A stretch of 9,882 bases of DNA. Source: an uncultured Mediterraneibacter sp. GTDB lineage: Bacteria; Bacillota; Clostridia; Lachnospirales; Lachnospiraceae. The stretch covers positions 1 through 9,882 of the forward strand of contig CAKRWZ010000067.1 of assembly GCA_934418295.1 (NCBI GenBank). The letters run 5' to 3'. The position numbers were made by a program, and so were the translations under genes. Numbering within the stretch: the stretch's first letter is position 1; the number at the start of each line of letters is the position of its first letter. This document shows, piece after piece, positions 6,919 to 9,882 of this stretch. The notes under the pieces are model-generated. The model was not told the DNA's origin and did not search any database. It saw only the letters and a program-made list of their open reading frames with translations.

Positions 6919-6947
6919 TTGACTCCTGCAACATTATCCCGTATCAT
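6919..6947 (+). promoter_or_regulatory. sigma-A-type promoter of the LacI-family gene
   Basis: TTGACT (6919-6924) and TATCAT (6942-6947) are separated by 17 bases. Transcription should begin near 6954, about 25 bases before the start codon. The spacer carries TGCAAC, half of the palindrome found in the operon leader. Confidence 0.65.
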
Positions 6948-6978
6948 ATAAAAAACAAAAAGAAAGAAAAGAATACTT

Positions 6979-7980
6979 ATGAACAAATCAAAAATTCCCT
7001 ATTCAAAAATCACGGAAAAGACGGGGATTTCCGCCACTACGATCTCGCGGGCGCTCCGGCAGCCCGGTCTGGTAAAGCAGGCGACTCTGAAGCAGATCTA
7101 CCAAGCCATCGAGGAATTGGGCGGAGCTCTTCCGGACACCGCCAGTACCCTCGCCCGGGAGACCAGGATCCTTGCAGTGGTGCCGGTATTGACCAACCCC
7201 TTTTATACCGAGATCGTACAGGGCATCCAGGATGCTGCCGAGCAGCACGGCTGTCAGCTGATCATCGTCTACGAGGCGCTGACTCCCGCCAACGTTCAAC
7301 AGCTTACCCGTTTCATCACCCAGTCCGACATTTCCGGTGTCGTCATCATGCAGAAATTAGACGAATCCGTTCTTGCCCAGCTGAAAATGCGCACCAAGGT
7401 CATCCAGTGCAGTGAATTTAATGACAGGAAAGATAATTCTTACATCACCATCGACAATCTGGATGCAACGAAAAAACTGATCCGCTATATTCTGACCACC
7501 GGCCGAAAAAAAATTGCACTCATAAACTGTGATCCGGCCCGTTACGCTTATGCTTCCCTGCGTCTCCAGGGATATCAGGAAGTCCTTGCCCAGGCCGGCA
7601 TCGACATCAATCCTGCGCATATCATTACCATTTCCGATGTACATTTTAACGCCACGGTATCTGCCGTGTCTGCCATGCTCAAGACCTATGAACCTCCGGA
7701 TGCTATTTTCTGTGTCTCTGATATCATGGCTGCCGCCGCTCTCCGGGCTTGTACTCTGGAAGGCTACGTCGTACCTCGTGATATCATGGTCGCCGGTTTT
7801 GACAACATCGACATTTCTGTCATGACCACGCCAAACATCACGACCGTCAACCAGCCGAAGCACGACATGGGCTTCATGGCCTGTACGCAGCTGCTCTCCA
7901 TGATCGCAAATCCACAGAAGCCCCCACAGCATTTTATTCTGAACACAGAGCTGATTATTCGGGAATCTACGGACTTTTAA
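6979..7980 (+). CDS. LacI-family transcriptional regulator
   Basis: A 333-residue protein of normal family length. The N-terminal helix-turn-helix is at about 8-27 (ITEKTGISATTISRAL, with recognition-helix residues A19, T20 and R24). A hinge near 50-62 is divergent: LPDTASTLARE replaces the usual N-x-x-AR-x-L pattern. The effector domain begins ILAVVPVLTNPFYTEIVQG. Sugar-binding landmarks are visible at R195 (LRLQGY), D248 (CVSDIMA) and D275 (VAGFDN). It is transcribed divergently from the sugar importer operon and most likely regulates it in response to the imported compound or a derivative. The start codon is preceded only by a purine-rich AGAAAGAAAAG stretch with no clear AGGAGG, which suggests low translation, reasonable for a repressor. 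The effector is unknown. Confidence 0.9.
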   Translation: MNKSKIPYSKITEKTGISATTISRALRQPGLVKQATLKQIYQAIEELGGALPDTASTLARETRILAVVPVLTNPFYTEIVQGIQDAAEQHGCQLIIVYEALTPANVQQLTRFITQSDISGVVIMQKLDESVLAQLKMRTKVIQCSEFNDRKDNSYITIDNLDATKKLIRYILTTGRKKIALINCDPARYAYASLRLQGYQEVLAQAGIDINPAHIITISDVHFNATVSAVSAMLKTYEPPDAIFCVSDIMAAAALRACTLEGYVVPRDIMVAGFDNIDISVMTTPNITTVNQPKHDMGFMACTQLLSMIANPQKPPQHFILNTELIIRESTDF

Positions 7981-8028
7981 TGATTTTTAGAATTTTAAAA
8001 GGATTCTCAAAATAATTTTTAAAAACAG

Positions 8029-8056
8029 TTGACTTTTTCGGGTTATCTGTTATAAT
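8029..8056 (+). promoter_or_regulatory. promoter of the two-tRNA unit
   Basis: TTGACT (8029-8034) and a perfect TATAAT (8051-8056) are 16 bases apart, with TGT just before the -10 box (extended -10). Predicted start is near 8063, so the transcript would begin almost at the foot of the leader hairpin. Confidence 0.8.
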
Positions 8057-8064
8057 AAATCTTG

Positions 8065-8082
8065 CTTGTCCGGAAGGACAAG
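8065..8082 (+). other. 5' leader hairpin of the tRNA precursor, GGAA tetraloop
   Basis: CTTGTCC-GGAA-GGACAAG is a perfect 7-bp stem closed by a GNRA-type tetraloop. It lies between the predicted transcription start and the first tRNA base at 8089, so it would cap the 5' end of the precursor until RNase P removes the leader. A protective or processing role is inferred. Confidence 0.6.
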
Positions 8083-8088
8083 AGATGA

Positions 8089-8160
8089 TGCGGAATGGTG
8101 TAATTGGCAGCACAGCAGACTCTGACTCTGTTAGTAGGGGTTCAAGTCCCTTTTCCGTAG
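8089..8160 (+). tRNA. tRNA-Gln (anticodon CTG)
   Basis: A 72-base cloverleaf. The acceptor arm pairs TGCGGAA with TTCCGTA and has discriminator G. The D-stem is GTGT/GCAC. The anticodon stem is GCAGA/TCTGT with loop CTCTGAC, giving anticodon CTG at 8122-8124. The T-arm is AGGGG-TTCAAGT-CCCTT. The U1-A72 end pair is typical of bacterial tRNA-Gln. CCA is not encoded, so it must be added by nucleotidyltransferase. It reads the CAG codon. Confidence 0.95.
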
Positions 8161-8164
8161 TTAG

Positions 8165-8184
8165 GGATCTGTTTGACAGATTCC
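8165..8184 (+). other. small hairpin in the spacer between the two tRNAs
   Basis: ATCTGT-TTG-ACAGAT forms a 6-bp stem, extended by GG/CC across a single bulged T. It lies in the 33-base spacer and could guide endonucleolytic separation of the two tRNAs. It is short and its role is not established. Confidence 0.35.
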
Positions 8185-8193
8185 TTGTTTTAT

Positions 8194-8267
<74 letters not shown>

Positions 8268-8276
8268 TTTTTTTAT

Positions 8277-8298
8277 GCCCTTTTTGAGGGCTTTTTTT
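8277..8298 (+). terminator. intrinsic terminator of the tRNA unit
   Basis: GCCCT-TTTTG-AGGGC forms a 5-bp stem followed by seven T residues, starting 9 bases after tRNA-Pro. This separates the tRNA unit from the next gene's promoter at 8361. Confidence 0.82.
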
Positions 8299-8360
8299 AT
8301 TACTTTTTTCGCTAACCCCCTTTTATCTGTTGTTCATTTCTTATATTTCGTTCAAATATA

Positions 8361-8389
8361 TTGTCCATATCTTGTATTTATGTTATAAT
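8361..8389 (+). promoter_or_regulatory. promoter of the kinase/M20 hydrolase unit
   Basis: TTGTCC (8361-8366) and a perfect TATAAT (8384-8389) are 17 bases apart, with TGT before the -10 box. Transcription should start near 8396, leaving a leader of about 78 bases. Confidence 0.7.
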
Positions 8390-8408
8390 TTCAGAAATAT
8401 CACTTTGT

Positions 8409-8441
8409 AATGTTGTATATTTTGACGATTTGTGCAACATT
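8409..8441 (+). promoter_or_regulatory. hairpin in the leader of the kinase gene
   Basis: AATGTTG (8409-8415) pairs perfectly with CAACATT (8435-8441). In RNA the stem extends inward through two U-G and two A-U pairs to 11 bp, around an 11-base loop. It ends 20 bases before the AGGAGGG ribosome binding site at 8461. It is AU-rich and no U-run follows, so it is not a terminator. It may affect message stability or translation. Confidence 0.4.
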
Positions 8442-8473
8442 TGCATTCATTCAAGAATAAAGGAGGGTAACAA

Positions 8474-9436
8474 ATGTCAACAGTAATTAAAACAAACATC
8501 GATGAAGCCATTGCCAGAATTGACGACTGGAAGGGCAAAAAAATCAGCTACGAACCGGTAGCAGGCGGAATTACCAACCCAAACTTTAAGGTAAACGTCG
8601 ACGGAACCAATTTTTTCCTGAAAATTCCGGGAGACGGAACTGATTTCATCGACAGGGACAACTGCCACGCCGCCAATATGATTGCCTCTGATTCAGGCGT
8701 CGGTGCAAAGGTTATCTATTATTTTCAGGATACCGGAGTGGAAGTATTTGAATGGCTGGAGGGATATCGCACGACTACAACGACTGATATGTATACAGAA
8801 TCCATCACAAAAGCTGCAATCAAAGCCATCAAGGAATTCCAGAACCTGCCGGGTGCAGTGCTTCCATCAGAGCAGTCTTTGTTTGATCAGTGCCGGGACA
8901 TGGTGGAGCGCACAAAAGCCGGCGGCGATTATCTTCCTCCGTGGCACGAGAAATTTATGTGGATGATGGACCGCATCGAACGCGCCTTCAACTACATCGG
9001 CATCGAAAAGAAGCCTTGCCATAATGATTACTGGTTCAACAACTTCATGTGGGACGATGAAAAACAGACCGGAAAGATCATCGACCTGGAATATGCTTCT
9101 ATGAACGACCCGATGTATGACGTAGCACTTTTCATGCTGGGCTTCTCCACAGACGAAATGGACCGTCAGGCTGTTATCGCATACAACGACGGCGTTTATG
9201 ATGAGACTCTTTACATCCGTCTGCAGCTGAACAAGATCGCCGCTGATATCAAATGGTCTTATTGGGCACTGCAGCAGGCCGTAAATTCCAACGTGAATTT
9301 CGATTACTTCAACTGGTACACCGGAAAAGTAGCACGTCTTCGTTACTATTTTGCAGACCCTCGTATCGACGAATGGCTGAACAAGCTGGAAGGCAGACCG
9401 GTATGGAGAATTCCGGGTGTCTGGGATAACATGTAA
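8474..9436 (+). CDS. choline/ethanolamine kinase-like phosphotransferase
   Basis: A 320-residue cytoplasmic protein of the aminoglycoside phosphotransferase / choline kinase fold, which transfers the gamma phosphate of ATP to a small hydroxyl compound. Visible landmarks are the glycine-rich loop GGITNPNF (31-38), the ATP-binding lysine K50 in FFLKIPG, and the hinge VFEWLEGY (91-98). The catalytic Brenner motif is HNDYWFNNFMWD (H183, D185, N190). The metal-binding D204 lies in IIDLEYA, followed by NDPMYDVA (211-218), a run characteristic of choline kinases such as LicA. The ribosome binding site AGGAGGG lies about 7 bases upstream of the start. The gene has its own promoter and is followed by an M20 hydrolase. 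Whether choline, ethanolamine or another alcohol is the substrate is not shown. No lic-type cytidylyltransferase or choline transporter is visible in the window. Confidence 0.85.
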   Translation: MSTVIKTNIDEAIARIDDWKGKKISYEPVAGGITNPNFKVNVDGTNFFLKIPGDGTDFIDRDNCHAANMIASDSGVGAKVIYYFQDTGVEVFEWLEGYRTTTTTDMYTESITKAAIKAIKEFQNLPGAVLPSEQSLFDQCRDMVERTKAGGDYLPPWHEKFMWMMDRIERAFNYIGIEKKPCHNDYWFNNFMWDDEKQTGKIIDLEYASMNDPMYDVALFMLGFSTDEMDRQAVIAYNDGVYDETLYIRLQLNKIAADIKWSYWALQQAVNSNVNFDYFNWYTGKVARLRYYFADPRIDEWLNKLEGRPVWRIPGVWDNM

Positions 9437-9489
9437 ATTCCATGTGATTTCTTGGTCACTTTATACATACCACTCAAGTAAATCTGAAG

Positions 9490-9523
9490 GAAACAGGAAG
9501 CTGCTTTTGCAGATTCCCGTTTC
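9490..9523 (+). promoter_or_regulatory. intercistronic hairpin before the M20 hydrolase gene
   Basis: GAAAC-GGAA-CTGC pairs with GCAG-TTCC-GTTTC around a TTTT loop: 13 base pairs with two single mismatches placed symmetrically. It ends 10 bases before the AGGAGG at 9534. No T-run follows, so it is not an intrinsic terminator. AATCTG (9481-9486) can pair with CAGATT (9510-9515), which would break this hairpin, so a switch between two folds is possible. Confidence 0.5.
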
Positions 9524-9548
9524 ATCATTACACAGGAGGCAATCATCC

Positions 9549-9882
9549 ATGAAAACATATTTTAAAAATCTGGAAAAAGAATGGGTAGACCTGATGTCAG
9601 CTACCATCAACAGCCGTCCCCTTTCCGGAGAAGAAAAGGGCTGTGCCGACATTTATATGAACGCCCTGGAAGAAATAGGAGCGGAGCATTTCCGCGACGG
9701 AGCCGGAAATGTGATCGGTATCATCCGCGGCGAAGGAACCGGGCCGAACATCCTGCTGAACGGCCATATGGACGTAGTTCCTGCCGGCAACATGGACGCT
9801 TGGGGCGACATTGATCCTTTCCGCGCCGAAGTACGGGACGGCAAGCTTTACGGCCGAGGCACTTCTGATATGCTCTCCGGAC
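9549..9882 (+). CDS. M20-family metallohydrolase (ArgE/DapE/YgeY-like), 5' part only
   Basis: The first 111 codons of a gene that continues beyond the window. The motif LLNGHMDVVPAG (69-80) supplies H73, a zinc ligand, and D75, which positions the catalytic base. GRGTSDM (102-108) supplies D107, the bridging metal ligand. Both are standard for M20 amidohydrolases such as acetylornithine or succinyl-diaminopimelate deacylases, dipeptidases and YgeY-type hydrolases. GRGTSD rather than GRGxxDMK recalls the YgeY group, but this is not decisive. AGGAGG at 9534-9539 lies 9 bases before the ATG. It is likely co-transcribed with the kinase 112 bases upstream, with a hairpin between them. The rest of the metal site and the dimerisation domain are outside the window. 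Confidence 0.85.
   Translation, partial: MKTYFKNLEKEWVDLMSATINSRPLSGEEKGCADIYMNALEEIGAEHFRDGAGNVIGIIRGEGTGPNILLNGHMDVVPAGNMDAWGDIDPFRAEVRDGKLYGRGTSDMLSG

Larger units (their letters stand above)
6632..6978. promoter_or_regulatory. divergent regulatory region between the sugar operon and the LacI-family gene
   Basis: This 347-base gene-free stretch is very rich in T on the plus strand, especially at about 6711-6920. It contains a promoter for each flanking gene, the operon leader, a GCAAC/GTTGC palindrome and several TTTCAT/ATGAAA half-sites. I see no small ORF with a convincing ribosome binding site and no catabolite-repression (cre) site with the expected central CG. Confidence 0.7.

Noticed and set aside
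8173..8178. Perfect TTGACA between the two tRNAs as a separate promoter for tRNA-Pro
   Set aside because: No -10 box follows at proper distance; that position falls inside tRNA-Pro. The hexamer is part of the spacer hairpin.
8422..8427. TTGACG in the kinase leader as a second promoter
   Set aside because: No acceptable -10 hexamer 16-18 bases downstream, whereas the upstream TTGTCC/TATAAT pair is good.

Overview
The window looks like a chromosomal segment of an anaerobic Firmicute of the class Clostridia, most likely Lachnospiraceae-like. This is inferred from style rather than from a marker gene: strong AGGAGG-type ribosome binding sites, sigma-A promoters with TGn-extended -10 boxes, tRNA genes without encoded CCA, T-rich intergenic DNA with moderate-GC genes, and a cysteine-rich lipoprotein binding protein.

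Left part (1-6710, minus strand): one six-gene operon. From a good promoter (-35 at 6704-6709, -10 at 6681-6686) it runs: sugar-binding lipoprotein, two-domain RbsA/MglA-type ATPase, RbsC-type permease, a ketose-3-epimerase-like TIM barrel, a Gfo/Idh/MocA NAD(P)-dependent oxidoreductase, and a second xylose-isomerase-like TIM barrel. A 16-bp hairpin terminator lies at 76-117. The enzymes have no sugar kinase or aldolase beside them. The simplest reading is that an unphosphorylated sugar, glycoside or polyol is imported by ABC transport and then modified by oxidation or reduction together with epimerisation, isomerisation or elimination. The substrate cannot be read from the sequence.

Middle (6632-7980): a 347-base, very T-rich divergent regulatory region, then a LacI-family regulator on the plus strand. 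The regulator presumably controls the operon and itself. Two kinds of operator candidate are visible: a GCAAC/GTTGC palindrome in the operon leader, and overlapping TTTCAT/ATGAAA palindromes upstream of lacI.

Right part (8029-9882, plus strand): a two-tRNA unit (tRNA-Gln CTG, tRNA-Pro CGG) with its own strong promoter, a 5' leader hairpin with a GGAA tetraloop, and an intrinsic terminator. It is followed by a separate transcription unit with a choline/ethanolamine-kinase-like phosphotransferase and the first 111 codons of an M20-family metallohydrolase that runs off the window. An elaborate hairpin separates these last two genes.

No mobile element, CRISPR array, attachment site or broken gene was seen. 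The most interesting content is the kinase-free enzyme trio of the operon, the operator candidates in the divergent region, and several RNA hairpins whose G-U pairs only work in the transcribed orientation.
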